A stretch of DNA of 64,000 nucleotides, from NCBI GenBank assembly GCA_016708265.1, contig JADJGA010000012.1, forward strand, positions 1,213,001 to 1,277,000. The letters are read 5' to 3'. Both the position numbers and the translations under genes were made by a program. This document shows positions 35,759 through 44,845 of the stretch, piece after piece. A model generated the notes under the pieces. The model did not search any database, was not told the origin of the DNA, and worked only from the letters and a program-made list of their open reading frames with translations. Origin of the DNA: Saprospiraceae bacterium. Lineage in GTDB: Bacteria > Bacteroidota > Bacteroidia > Chitinophagales > Saprospiraceae. The first letter of the stretch is position 1, and every line of letters begins with the position of its first letter.

Positions 35759-38457
35759 TGCCCCAGATGATCATACTACAGCCTGATTACCTTGTTGATG
35801 TCACTGCAATAGCTGAATGCTTCAAACCCTTCGGAGGCCACTCAAAATATTATTTGCTCAATAAACTTTCGCTTGATCCCTTTTCAATCCATATTACAAT
35901 TGGAAATATCGTCAATTATTTCCTTGATGAGATCATCACAAATCCTGATATACAATTTGATGATGTAGTCAATGAAATATTCCAGCTTGATCCTATCCGG
36001 TTTTCACTTATGGAAGACAGTGAATTGAAATCAGTGATAGTAACATTAAAAACTCATTTCGACAATGTAAAACGGGTCATATCGGAAGATTTTAAAAGCA
36101 TTTACCTCGATGTTGAAAAATGTATACTTGAACCAAGTTTTTATTCTCCGGTATTTGGACTGCAGGGCAGACTTGACGTGTTTCATCAGAAAAAAAAATC
36201 CAATGAAGCAGCTATTATCGAGTTGAAATCAGGCAAATTGTTCATGCCAAATGTCTATGGACTCAATACTAATCACTATACTCAGACCCTGCTTTATGAA
36301 CTTATGATCAGATCGGTTTATAATTTTGACCTCAAGCCTATAAACTTTATATTGTATTCAGCACTGGATAAAACCAATATCCGTTTTGCTCCGACCATAA
36401 GTGCACAGCAACGTGAGGCTATATCAATCCGAAATGATATTGTAGAAATAGAAGAGAAGATCATTAATGGGCGGACCAGTAGTACTGTATTTGATATTGT
36501 AAATCCTGAAAATTTTCCTGGTGCTTCGGGATTTATTTCAAGAGACCTCGGAAAACTGGATGAAATAATCAGATCAATGAATGATGTTGAAAAAGCATAT
36601 TACGGGCATTTCGCATCTTTCATTGCAAGAGAGCAGAAGTATTCAAAAACGGGATATTACAGGGAAGGAATCACTACAGGACAATCCACACTGTGGTTAT
36701 TGAATGAAAAGCAAAAATCTGATCAGTTCTCAATTCTACAACAACTTAAACTCATCGAATTGAGTGTTGAAGACAGTTCGACAGCAACTTTGGAAAAGAC
36801 AATAACTACAAATGAACTGGCCAATTTCAGAAAAGGTGACATTGTTTTGCTTTACCCGTATAATTTAAAAAGCAACAGCCAGATTGAAAGTCAGATCTTC
36901 AAATGTACGATAACAGACCTGTTGCCAGATAGAATAATTGTAAAACTAAGAACCAGGATCAGGAATCTGCAATTTGAAACAAAAAACACACTCTGGAATC
37001 TGGAACATGATTACCTGGATACCGGTTTTTCAAAAATGCATACAGGCCTGATCAAGTTTTTCAGTTACCCGCAACAAAAAAGAGATATCATACTCACAGT
37101 GAAACCACCTTTGCAGCCTGAAATAACTCCTGCAATAGTGATTGAAAATGAATTGACTGAAAAACAATCGAAAATGGTGGACAGGATAGTCGCTTGTGAA
37201 GATTATTTCCTGCTTTGGGGGCCTCCGGGTACAGGCAAAACAAGTAAGATCATCAGAGCTGCTGTTGAGCGACTTCTGAAAAACAATGAGAACATTATGC
37301 TGGTAGCATATACCAACAGGGCAGTTGATGAATTGTGCGAAGCTGTCGAAAATATTTCCGAAAATTCAGGAGTAAATTATATAAGGATAGGAAGCAGGTA
37401 TTCCTGTGATGAAAAATATCATGACAAATTGCTCGATAGTCATGTCAGAAACCTGAAAACGAGATCTAAACTGAAAGAACTGATTAAAGAGACAAGCATT
37501 TTTATATCTACAGTCAGTTCATTGCTTGGAAAAGAAGAGATATTCAGAATAAAAAATTTCAATACGATAATTGTCGATGAAGCATCTCAGCTGCTGGAAC
37601 CAATGATCATATCAATATTGCCCAATTTCATGAGATTTGTCCTGGTAGGTGATCACATGCAACTGCCTGCGGTGGTCTCACAGTCAAAAGAAACAACAAT
37701 TGTTGATAACAAAGACCTTAAATCGATAGGCCTGACTGACCTGAGCAATTCATTATTCGAAAGGATGTTTTCGAGGGCAATTGAAAATAAATGGGAATGG
37801 GCTTACGGCATGCTTGATGAACAGGGCAGGATGCATGAAACAATAATGGTATTTCCAAATAGCATTTTCTATGACAATAAACTTAAAACTATAGATGCTA
37901 TCGATCGTCTTACTGTCAAAAGAATGCTAATACCTGATAATGAACTTCAGAAAAAATTGATAGATCAAAGGCTGGTATATTTACCATCTGAGACTAAAAA
38001 ATCTGAGATTTTCGCAAAGAACAATGAAGACGAAGCTGATAAAATTGTAAAGCTGATAAGCGAATGGATACAAATATACAAGTTGAACGGACTTGATCTT
38101 GAAAATGATTCAATAGGAGTGATAACCACCTTCAGGGCACAAATCGCAACCATAAAAAACAAATTATTAAAAGCAGGTATTGATACCGAAAAAATATCGA
38201 TCGATACAGTAGAGAGATACCAGGGTTCTGCAAGAGACATAATAATTTACTCCATGGCTGTCAATTCAATACCCAGGTTCGAGCAGATAATCAATTCTGA
38301 TAAAAATGATCTGGACCGCAAACTCAACGTCGTCATCACCCGGGCAAAGGAGCATTTCATAATACTTGGAAATGAGGAGATACTCCAAAGCAATAAATTG
38401 TACAGTCAGTTGATCAAAGACTCTTATAGAATTGAGATTACGGGAAAAAAAGCATGA
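35758..38457 (+). CDS. PD-(D/E)XK nuclease fused to a UPF1/Dna2-type SF1 helicase
   Basis: 899 residues, intact. Nuclease domain (about 120-185): GLQGRLDVF with Asp140, AIIELKSGK with Glu155 and Lys157, and QTLLY (Gln176..Tyr180), the RecB/Cas4-type set; no four-Cys iron-sulfur pattern is visible, unlike Dna2, AddB and Cas4. Helicase: GPPGTGKT (488-495), AYTNRAVDEL, DEASQ (607-611), LVGDHMQLPAV, TFRAQIATI, DTVERYQGSARDIIIYSM and VVITRAKEHFIILG, i.e. SF1B of the UPF1/Dna2 group. A middle domain (about 350-450) resembles a beta-barrel region. It likely processes flaps, ends or stalled forks in DNA repair; a defence role is possible but nothing nearby supports it. Confidence 0.88.
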   Translation: MPQMIILQPDYLVDVTAIAECFKPFGGHSKYYLLNKLSLDPFSIHITIGNIVNYFLDEIITNPDIQFDDVVNEIFQLDPIRFSLMEDSELKSVIVTLKTHFDNVKRVISEDFKSIYLDVEKCILEPSFYSPVFGLQGRLDVFHQKKKSNEAAIIELKSGKLFMPNVYGLNTNHYTQTLLYELMIRSVYNFDLKPINFILYSALDKTNIRFAPTISAQQREAISIRNDIVEIEEKIINGRTSSTVFDIVNPENFPGASGFISRDLGKLDEIIRSMNDVEKAYYGHFASFIAREQKYSKTGYYREGITTGQSTLWLLNEKQKSDQFSILQQLKLIELSVEDSSTATLEKTITTNELANFRKGDIVLLYPYNLKSNSQIESQIFKCTITDLLPDRIIVKLRTRIRNLQFETKNTLWNLEHDYLDTGFSKMHTGLIKFFSYPQQKRDIILTVKPPLQPEITPAIVIENELTEKQSKMVDRIVACEDYFLLWGPPGTGKTSKIIRAAVERLLKNNENIMLVAYTNRAVDELCEAVENISENSGVNYIRIGSRYSCDEKYHDKLLDSHVRNLKTRSKLKELIKETSIFISTVSSLLGKEEIFRIKNFNTIIVDEASQLLEPMIISILPNFMRFVLVGDHMQLPAVVSQSKETTIVDNKDLKSIGLTDLSNSLFERMFSRAIENKWEWAYGMLDEQGRMHETIMVFPNSIFYDNKLKTIDAIDRLTVKRMLIPDNELQKKLIDQRLVYLPSETKKSEIFAKNNEDEADKIVKLISEWIQIYKLNGLDLENDSIGVITTFRAQIATIKNKLLKAGIDTEKISIDTVERYQGSARDIIIYSMAVNSIPRFEQIINSDKNDLDRKLNVVITRAKEHFIILGNEEILQSNKLYSQLIKDSYRIEITGKKA

Positions 38458-38477
38458 TTTTGCAAATAAGGTGGGTA

Positions 38478-38524
38478 TTGTAGAACGGCTCGCATCCACT
38501 ACGTGTTGGTGTTTAGCCGACAGG
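38478..38524. repeat. Bulged GC-rich hairpin
   Basis: CGGCT at 38486-38490 pairs with AGCCG at 38515-38519, with CAC/GTG inside (38497-38499/38503-38505). It lies between the helicase gene and the convergent lipoprotein gene and could be a terminator, but it has no T tract directly behind it. Confidence 0.45.
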
Positions 38525-38540
38525 ATGGTTTATTGCTTTG

Positions 38541-39248
38541 TTACTTTTTTTTTATTTTATATTTCTTGTTCCTGATAATTGCTTCTATTTTATACATATT
38601 TTTCGATTCTCTTACTATGAATTTATCCATTCCCCACATCACATGTTTATTACTGACATGAGCCCAAATCACATTTATTATTGGTATTGTGATATTTACA
38701 CATCCAAACTCATTTGGTAAAAATATTGGATCAGTAGTTGGAGTATTGAAAATCTCTACCCATAATTTATTAATATTATTGACTTTATCCTTAGTAAGTG
38801 TTATTTGATTTAAGTCAGTTTCTTTTCCCAATGTATTAGTACTCCAGAGATTCAAGGTGTCATTACTCTTTGAAATTCCCATTATTGATAAGCCGAACCA
38901 ATACGTTGACATTGAACTTGTTGGATTGTATGATGAAAGATATTCTTTAAAATTTAAAGTAACTACCTCTTCTTGACATTTTGAAGAAGTCGGTTTAGTT
39001 AATTTATCTAAATAGTTTTGTTTATCCAATATTAGAACTAATGTGTCTCCTACGTAATAATATTTACCGAAATTTAAACTTACTCCTGATACATCGTGTT
39101 CAGCATATACTAAATCGTAAGTATTGTTTGGATATAATGTTATTCCATTAAAGCTGAAGTTGTTTGGTTTTACAATAACTGATTTACATGCGCTTAACCA
39201 AAGTGAAATCAGAATAATAATTAATATTGTAAATGTTTGTTTTTTCAT
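38541..39248 (-). CDS. Lipoprotein of unknown function
   Basis: 235 residues. The signal MKKQTFTILIIILISLWLSAC has a lipobox Cys. The mature part is rich in Asn, Tyr and Ser, probably beta-rich, with no motif I recognise. It is more AT-rich and its codon use looks different from the flanking housekeeping genes. Single gene between two hairpin-containing gaps. Intact. Confidence 0.6.
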   Translation of the reverse strand: MKKQTFTILIIILISLWLSACKSVIVKPNNFSFNGITLYPNNTYDLVYAEHDVSGVSLNFGKYYYVGDTLVLILDKQNYLDKLTKPTSSKCQEEVVTLNFKEYLSSYNPTSSMSTYWFGLSIMGISKSNDTLNLWSTNTLGKETDLNQITLTKDKVNNINKLWVEIFNTPTTDPIFLPNEFGCVNITIPIINVIWAHVSNKHVMWGMDKFIVRESKNMYKIEAIIRNKKYKIKKK

Positions 39249-39652
39249 TCTAATTCTGACTAATGTTTAAATATGCTGTTGAATTTCAATTATTTTTAAA
39301 TTTAACTGGACCAACATTTGAAATACACTTCTTTGCTTGATTAGAAAAGTTTTTTGTTAATTCTAATTGTACAAATCGGGGATGCAGACTTAGTACTTGC
39401 TGAATTTGCTGGCTATGTATACCTTTTGGTAATTTATTAAATCTGTTTGCTGCTATCAGAAGTTTCCGTCAAAAGACGGACGAATCCAAAACTTCGAACA
39501 AATATAATATATCACCTCTGAATATATACCATAATTTATAGAATAAAACTTTCCATAATTATTTATCAAAAATACCTTTTTTTCTCAAAATAATACCGTT
39601 TTTTTACGAAATGCATACAATTATTTGGTTAAGTCATAGTAATCGGGGCAAG
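39249..39652. other. Intergenic gap with a bulged hairpin
   Basis: About 400 AT-rich bases. The only structure seen is GAAGTTT 39459-39465 with AAACTTC 39489-39495 enclosing CCGTC/GACGG (39466-39470 / 39475-39479), a hairpin with a one-sided bulge of about 9 bases. No gene. Confidence 0.5.
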
Positions 39653-40096
39653 TTACTTTACTGTGTAAATTGTCGCTTGTCTCGCTGTCAAACGCCATTT
39701 TCCCTTTGTTTTTATCCAGATATGAGTGTATCGGCGTGTAACAATTTTCCCTGCGTTATTTGTCAGGTTTTGTGGAGTAACAACTTCGTGTCCCATAGTA
39801 ATTGCAATATTTTGAGTAAATGTGACCCGTTCGATTACCCGTTCAACTGTTGAATAGTCTATTTGTCCGCTTCTAATGAAACTTAAAATTTGAGGAACAG
39901 TTACTATTTCTCCATAAGGGTTATTGACAACAAAATCTTTTGCCCAAAGTTTGAGAAGTGTTGCAGTGTCCGCCTTGTAAATAGATGTACTTTCAAGTTG
40001 GTCTAATCTTCTAATTTCAATTTCGTCCTTTGACTGTCCGAATGAAAATTGTACTGTCAAAGTAAAAAGTGTTAAAATGAGAACTGCTCTTTTCAT
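39653..40096 (-). CDS. NTF2-like (SnoaL/DUF4440-type) secreted protein
   Basis: 147 residues from ATG 40096 (MKRAVLILTLFTLTVQFSFG signal peptide; cleavage expected near the FGQS). The mature domain shows IRRLDQLESTSIYKADTATLL, LWAKDFVVNNPYGEIVT and RRYTHIWIKTKGKWRLTARQ, the cone-shaped NTF2 fold. No catalytic residues assigned. A monocistronic stand-alone gene. An ATG 21 codons upstream is in frame but would spoil the signal peptide. Confidence 0.8.
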   Translation of the reverse strand: MKRAVLILTLFTLTVQFSFGQSKDEIEIRRLDQLESTSIYKADTATLLKLWAKDFVVNNPYGEIVTVPQILSFIRSGQIDYSTVERVIERVTFTQNIAITMGHEVVTPQNLTNNAGKIVTRRYTHIWIKTKGKWRLTARQATIYTVK

Positions 40097-40159
40097 AATT
40101 TTAATTATTTGTAGATGAAGATTAAAAAGTCGTGATGTGTAATTTCTTAAATTAGCCAA

Positions 40160-40478
40160 TTACTTAATTATCTGCCCGGGTTTTAACTTTCTTGTTTTTT
40201 CGTCAAATATACAAGTTTTTTCACAAATCATCATATGTTGATTTTATTTGTAATAAACTTTTTCTTTTATATGGATAAATTTCTGAAGTTTACGATATGG
40301 ACTCTTATTTAATTAATATTAGGGACCAGATTAAGACAAATGATTTATATGCCTCGTGTATTTAATGATCATGTTTTACAAGATTTAAGGATATAGATTA
40401 CTTGACAGAATATTAAAATCTTGTTCATCATTTATTTGTGCTAATACTTATCCATACATTTTGTAACTCTATTCCATG
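40160..40478. other. Intergenic gap, nothing recognised
   Basis: About 320 AT-rich bases between two minus-strand genes; no open frame, hairpin or promoter I can support. Confidence 0.45.
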
Positions 40479-41192
40479 TCAATTCTTTACTTTAGGTACT
40501 ATTTCATTAATATTTTGAATAAGATCAAGTCCCGAATAGTATTTCCCCTGTCCATAAATTATTGGATTAAATAAATCCATGTCTACCTCTCCATCTTCAT
40601 TCAAAAGCCTATCGTCAATTTTAGCATCTATAACCTGTCCTATAAATTGCCGGTGCGAGCCTAAATCATGGTATTCGGTTACTTTGCACTCTAATACTAT
40701 GGGAAACTCCTTAATATAGGGTGCATTGACATATTCTGATTTTACTGGCGTAAGACCCGTCTCTTCAAATTTATTCATATCTTTTCCAGAATATTTTCCT
40801 GCAAAAGTCACATAACTTATAAGTGAAGCATCGGGTACATTTACGGTAAATGCCATATTGGCCATTATGCAATGGTACGAATAGGTGGCAGGTCTTAACG
40901 ATACAGAAACTTTCAAAGGCTTTGAGTTTGCCACTCCAAACCATGCTGCTGTCATTATGTTTGGTACACCATCCTTATCATAACTTCCGATTACCATTGC
41001 CGGCTCAGGAAATACCAGATTTTTTTCTCCCAGAGATCTTTTTGTATATACCTTTTCACTTGTATTTACATGGGTTGTTTTCTTAAAAAGACTTTTAATC
41101 CTCGCGGCTGGGGTTACTGAATCCCTACCCGCAAGGAGCAATACCAAAATAATGATTGCCATAATAATATTTAAAATTTTTGATTTATTCAT
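40479..41192 (-). CDS. Membrane-anchored flavin reductase-like (FMN-binding split barrel) protein
   Basis: 237 residues. An N-terminal helix (about residues 8-22) places the domain outside the cytoplasmic membrane or anchors it. The domain is the flavin-reductase-like split barrel: PAMVIGSYDKDGVPNIMTAA, then LKVSVSLRPATYSYHCI, AFTVNVPDASLISYVTFAGK and VLECKVTEYHDLGSHRQFIG. Such proteins bind FMN and reduce flavin or other acceptors. A membrane anchor is unusual for the family. Lies 21 bases downstream of the FMN/Fe-S membrane protein on the same strand, so the two probably form one redox unit. Confidence 0.82.
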   Translation of the reverse strand: MNKSKILNIIMAIIILVLLLAGRDSVTPAARIKSLFKKTTHVNTSEKVYTKRSLGEKNLVFPEPAMVIGSYDKDGVPNIMTAAWFGVANSKPLKVSVSLRPATYSYHCIMANMAFTVNVPDASLISYVTFAGKYSGKDMNKFEETGLTPVKSEYVNAPYIKEFPIVLECKVTEYHDLGSHRQFIGQVIDAKIDDRLLNEDGEVDMDLFNPIIYGQGKYYSGLDLIQNINEIVPKVKN

Positions 41193-41213
41193 GTCATTTT
41201 TATTTTCTTGATT

Positions 41214-42335
41214 CTATTTATTATGTACTTTGTTTATTAAACATCCTGTCGGGCAAAAGGCACACCATGGTTTATTAAAAAATAATGACATAATTGCTAT
41301 GACAGAAGCAAAGGCAAACAATACTGCTCCCGCCACTTTAATTATAAATACCATAAAGGGTTCCAGATAACTTAGCTCTATTTTAAATCCTAAAACAAGG
41401 CTTATCAATATCAGTGCAAGATATATTTCACTCAAAGACAGCGGGCTGCTTTTTAAATTGATGTTTCGTTTTTTTGCAGGAGATATTTTATTTATCAATT
41501 CCTGAAATGCTCCCATTGGACATAGATAATTACAATAAAATTTTGCCTTATCAAAAAGTGGCATTGTTAAAGCCATTATTAATAATGTTGTTGATTGCCA
41601 GTTTGTTCTCCATGCGATTCCATTTGTTAACCAGCCATAGAGTAATTTAACAGAAAGAACCTTTCCTGTATATATCCCTATAACCAAAAATACTATTACA
41701 AGATATATCCAACGATATTTTTTAATAGAATTGACATGCGACATAAATATGGATAATAGTATCACCAAAAGAAACAGAGAATCTTTTGCAATGCTTGAAA
41801 TATCTCTTTTCAATTGGGTTTTTTCTTCTTTTAAATATTGGGCTGCTCCCTGTCTTACACCTCGAATAATTGCAATGCTCGATTCTGTAGCCCCTGAAAC
41901 GGCATCAACTTCCGCATAAGATACTTTGTTTATATTCATTCCTTCCCATTTGCTCAATAGTTTATCTTGCTTTATGTATTCCATAAATTCAGTTGTTTCG
42001 TTATTGGCAAGTAGTTGAATCTTTATAATGGTATCTCCTTTCATTCCTATAAATAAAGGGACTCTTCCACCATAACCATGATTCTTGCTAACCAGTATAC
42101 CCATGCCCGTTGTATCATTAGGGGATAATACCTTGAAAACATTTTCGTTTGTTTCAATCCAGTTATTGGCTTCAGGAAATATCTCCCTTATTAATTTTAG
42201 ATCAATGTTGATTTTATCACTTTTACTATCAAATTTAAAATCCCAGCCACTGCTTATGCCCACCACAACAATAAGAATAATAAATAAAGAATAATGATAT
42301 AAACCTGCCTTTTTTTGAATTTGCTTTTTTAGCAT
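41214..42335 (-). CDS. FMN-binding and iron-sulfur membrane protein (NosR/RnfG-like)
   Basis: 373 residues. A signal-like helix (residues 15-30), then an FMN-binding domain with VDAVSGAT and Thr150, the kind of site flavinylated by ApbE. Then about five membrane helices with two Cys clusters in the cytoplasmic turns: CNYLCPMGAF (Cys268, Cys272) and WCAFCPTGCL (Cys358, Cys361, Cys365). The first cluster lacks the third and fourth Cys of a full ferredoxin site. This is the layout of NosR, and of the flavinylated electron-transfer proteins of other bacteria. Expected to carry electrons across the membrane to a periplasmic flavin. Upstream of the flavin reductase-like gene. Confidence 0.8.
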   Translation of the reverse strand: MLKKQIQKKAGLYHYSLFIILIVVVGISSGWDFKFDSKSDKINIDLKLIREIFPEANNWIETNENVFKVLSPNDTTGMGILVSKNHGYGGRVPLFIGMKGDTIIKIQLLANNETTEFMEYIKQDKLLSKWEGMNINKVSYAEVDAVSGATESSIAIIRGVRQGAAQYLKEEKTQLKRDISSIAKDSLFLLVILLSIFMSHVNSIKKYRWIYLVIVFLVIGIYTGKVLSVKLLYGWLTNGIAWRTNWQSTTLLIMALTMPLFDKAKFYCNYLCPMGAFQELINKISPAKKRNINLKSSPLSLSEIYLALILISLVLGFKIELSYLEPFMVFIIKVAGAVLFAFASVIAIMSLFFNKPWCAFCPTGCLINKVHNK

Positions 42336-42652
42336 ACTTTGGAATGTATTGATTTTTGTATTGTACTTGAACTAACTATGTTTAATATCTGTTCCAGCAG
42401 TTTTTTCTTTCATATTATTTATAAATATTCATATTTTCATCATATACTTTGCTGTCAATGCTTAAAAATTTAATACACTGTGGAAGATATGATTTTGAGA
42501 CAATGTTTTATTAGGCTTTAGCTGTTTTGAACTATCAGATACCCATACTATAAAAGGTATGTCAATTTGTTCTTTAGATGCAAAACTCATTGGTACTCCG
42601 TGCATATAAAGATTAGTCTGTGTTGGTGTTGTCACCGATTGGGAGATGGTTT

Positions 42653-42760
42653 GAATTACGGAAATTTTACCTGCAAGGTTTCGGTAAAATATCCTGTATT
42701 CTGCAGCTCGGACTCCCGATCGGTATCGGGACCGTACAGTCCTATCCTTATATTTTTAAA
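42653..42760. repeat. Dispersed hairpin element, copy B
   Basis: Same element as at 34955-35060: ATTTTACC..GGTAAAAT stem, ATCCTGTATTCTGCAGCTC, then CCCGAT..ATCGGG (a 6-bp stem) and CCGTACAGTCC, ending in TTTTTAAA. The gap 42336-42837 contains no gene. It continues at 42768-42830 into AT-rich AATTGACAATTAAC repeats. Confidence 0.7.
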
Positions 42761-42837
42761 CAACATCATGAATTGACAATTAACAATTGACAATTAACAA
42801 TTAAATCGTACTTTGTAAATCGTAAATCTTATATTCT

Positions 42838-43773
42838 TCAGCTCAGATTCAAAGCATCATAGGCATCCATAACGACCTTCACCGCCTGTGCCGAGTCTTT
42901 CAAAAGTGCCGTCTCGCTGTCGTTGAGTTTTATTTCAATGATCCTGCTGATACCATTTTCTCCTAATTGAACCGGAACTCCAAGATATATATTGTCCATT
43001 CCGTATTCTCCTTCGAGCTTTACGCAGCAAGGAAAAATCCTGCCATCACCTTTCAGAATTGATTCTACCATTTGTGCTGCAGCAGCTCCGGGAGCATACC
43101 ATGCAGATGTACCCATAAGTTTAACGAGTTCACCTCCTCCTCCTTTTGCCCTGTCAACCAGCCTGTTGATCGTAGCATCATCCATGATTTCAGTCAGGGG
43201 AATTCCTGCAATTGTTGTATATCTTGGTAGTGGCACCATTGTATCACCGTGGCCTCCTAACAGGAGTGTATGAATATCTTTTGGAGATACATTCAGTTCT
43301 TCTGCAATAAATGCTGTAAATCTTGCCGTATCGAGTATGCCTGCCATACCGAAGACTTTCGTCCTGTCCAGACCGGAGGTTTTATGAGCTGCATATGTCA
43401 TAACATCCAGTGGATTGGATACTACAATGATGATCGGATCTTTTGAATATTGAAGAATTGAATTCACAACAGAGCTTACTATTTTTGCATTTGTTGAAAT
43501 CAGGTCATCGCGGCTCATCCCGGGCTTTCTGGGCAATCCGGCTGTAATCACAACTATATCTGAATTTGCAGTATCTGCATAATTATCTGTTCCTTTAATT
43601 CTGGTCGAATAAAAATCTATAGGTGCCTGCTGCCAGGTATCAAGAGCTTTACCTCTTGCAAAATCCCCCATAATATCAAGAAGGACGATTTCATTTACCA
43701 GATCTTTATGTGCCAATACATTAGCTACAGTTGCCCCAACATTGCCGGCTCCGATTACAGTTACTTTTTTCAT
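42838..43773 (-). CDS. mdh: Malate dehydrogenase
   Basis: 311 residues, LDH-like MDH. Interconverts malate and oxaloacetate with NAD. KVTVIGAGNVGATVANVL dinucleotide loop, VVITAGLPRKPGMSRDDLI (substrate loop with Arg), VVSNPLDVMTYAA, and LLGGHGDTMVPLPRY with the catalytic His. Complete. Upstream a candidate -7 element is seen at 43824-43831. Confidence 0.96.
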   Translation of the reverse strand: MKKVTVIGAGNVGATVANVLAHKDLVNEIVLLDIMGDFARGKALDTWQQAPIDFYSTRIKGTDNYADTANSDIVVITAGLPRKPGMSRDDLISTNAKIVSSVVNSILQYSKDPIIIVVSNPLDVMTYAAHKTSGLDRTKVFGMAGILDTARFTAFIAEELNVSPKDIHTLLLGGHGDTMVPLPRYTTIAGIPLTEIMDDATINRLVDRAKGGGGELVKLMGTSAWYAPGAAAAQMVESILKGDGRIFPCCVKLEGEYGMDNIYLGVPVQLGENGISRIIEIKLNDSETALLKDSAQAVKVVMDAYDALNLS

Positions 43774-43823
43774 TATAATAAATGTTAAAAATTAAATAAT
43801 TCAATATTAAATATTACGATGTG

Positions 43824-43831
43824 CAAAAGTA
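43824..43831 (-). promoter_or_regulatory. Candidate -7 element for mdh
   Basis: TACTTTTG on the minus strand, matching TAnnTTTG, 50 bases upstream of the mdh start; no well-spaced -33 box. Confidence 0.35.
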
Positions 43832-43963
43832 TTTAATTCTATCGAACAAATCTTATTTTGAATCGGTATTTCTTCAAATAATTGAAGACATTTTTTATGA
43901 TCAGCATTGGAAAAATCACTATCATACTTAGATAGGATGCTTATTCCTGCGAAAATGATTATT

Positions 43964-44758
43964 TCAAACTGAAGTTTTGAGCTTATCTATGAATTCATTG
44001 GCATTTTGAGTCAATTTAAATACATCAGCATTTGGTAATAAAGTATCAGTTTTACATTTTTGCCTGAGCAGTTCCATGTCATCATTCCAAAATGTGCCAT
44101 CAAAGAATTCAAGTCCGTTAAAATCCCTTACTTTATATAATGATTTTTCACCATATGTAGTTCCCAGATAAATATAGCTAATAGAATTTTCCTGAGCCCA
44201 TTTTATCATTCTCCACATAAGCCATTTTCCGACGGGAATATCTTTCAGGTAGCTTGTGTCATAAAATGAAAACCAGAAATGTAGTGAATCTGCATCGACT
44301 GCTGCCAATACGTAAGCAAAAGCTTCATCTTCATTTTTTCTTGTGAATTTAAAAATATCGGTTGCAATTCCCAGTCCAAAAATATACTCCAGTCTTTCTC
44401 TGTTCATTGCATTGTTTGTAAATCTTTCTTCTGCATATGACAGACAGAAATTCAGGAATTTCTCATCTTTAATAAGTTGTTTTGTCAGTGGAAGTCTTTC
44501 AATAGTAGGTTCAAATTCCGAAACTTTCCTGTTGACCCTGCGGTTTTCGCTTGAATCAGAAAATAATGAAGAATTTACTCTCAGACTTCGTGCAAGATAA
44601 AAAACCGGGTGTGGAAGTGATATATTAGCTGAAAAAGGTAGAAATCCTTGTTTATAGAGCAAATGCAATTCACCGGTTGATTCCATCAGTGCATATTCAG
44701 CATATCCGAAAGTATATGTTAAATAATTATTATTGAATTCAGCTCTGAATATTTTCAT
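43964..44758 (-). CDS. GNAT-fold protein related to arginyl-tRNA-protein transferase C-terminal domain
   Basis: 264 residues. The C-terminal half resembles the catalytic half of ATE/Bpt aminoacyl-tRNA-protein transferases: YVLAAVDADSLHFWFSFYDT, VGKWLMWRMIKWAQENSISY, IYLGTTYGEKSLYKVRDFNG and FFDGTFWNDD. The N-terminal half does not show the Cys-rich CGYC motif that such enzymes use. It could add an amino acid to protein N-termini or have been recruited to another acyl transfer. The weak N-terminus makes a true transferase role uncertain. Intact. Confidence 0.65.
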   Translation of the reverse strand: MKIFRAEFNNNYLTYTFGYAEYALMESTGELHLLYKQGFLPFSANISLPHPVFYLARSLRVNSSLFSDSSENRRVNRKVSEFEPTIERLPLTKQLIKDEKFLNFCLSYAEERFTNNAMNRERLEYIFGLGIATDIFKFTRKNEDEAFAYVLAAVDADSLHFWFSFYDTSYLKDIPVGKWLMWRMIKWAQENSISYIYLGTTYGEKSLYKVRDFNGLEFFDGTFWNDDMELLRQKCKTDTLLPNADVFKLTQNANEFIDKLKTSV

Positions 44759-44845
44759 AAACTTGTTTCAGTATTGTCTTCTTGTTTTAATAGAATTTAA
44801 CTTAAATAATAACTTCTAATTTCTATTTTATCCTGTTTTTAATTA

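Noticed and set aside
35758..38457. Helicase-nuclease considered as a Cas4 or AddAB component
   Set aside because: No Cas genes, no AddA/RecB partner and no iron-sulfur cysteines; UPF1/Dna2-type helicase fits better.
41214..42335. FMN/Fe-S protein considered as NosR of a denitrification cluster
   Set aside because: No nosZ, nosD, nosF or nosL genes nearby; only the architecture is shared.
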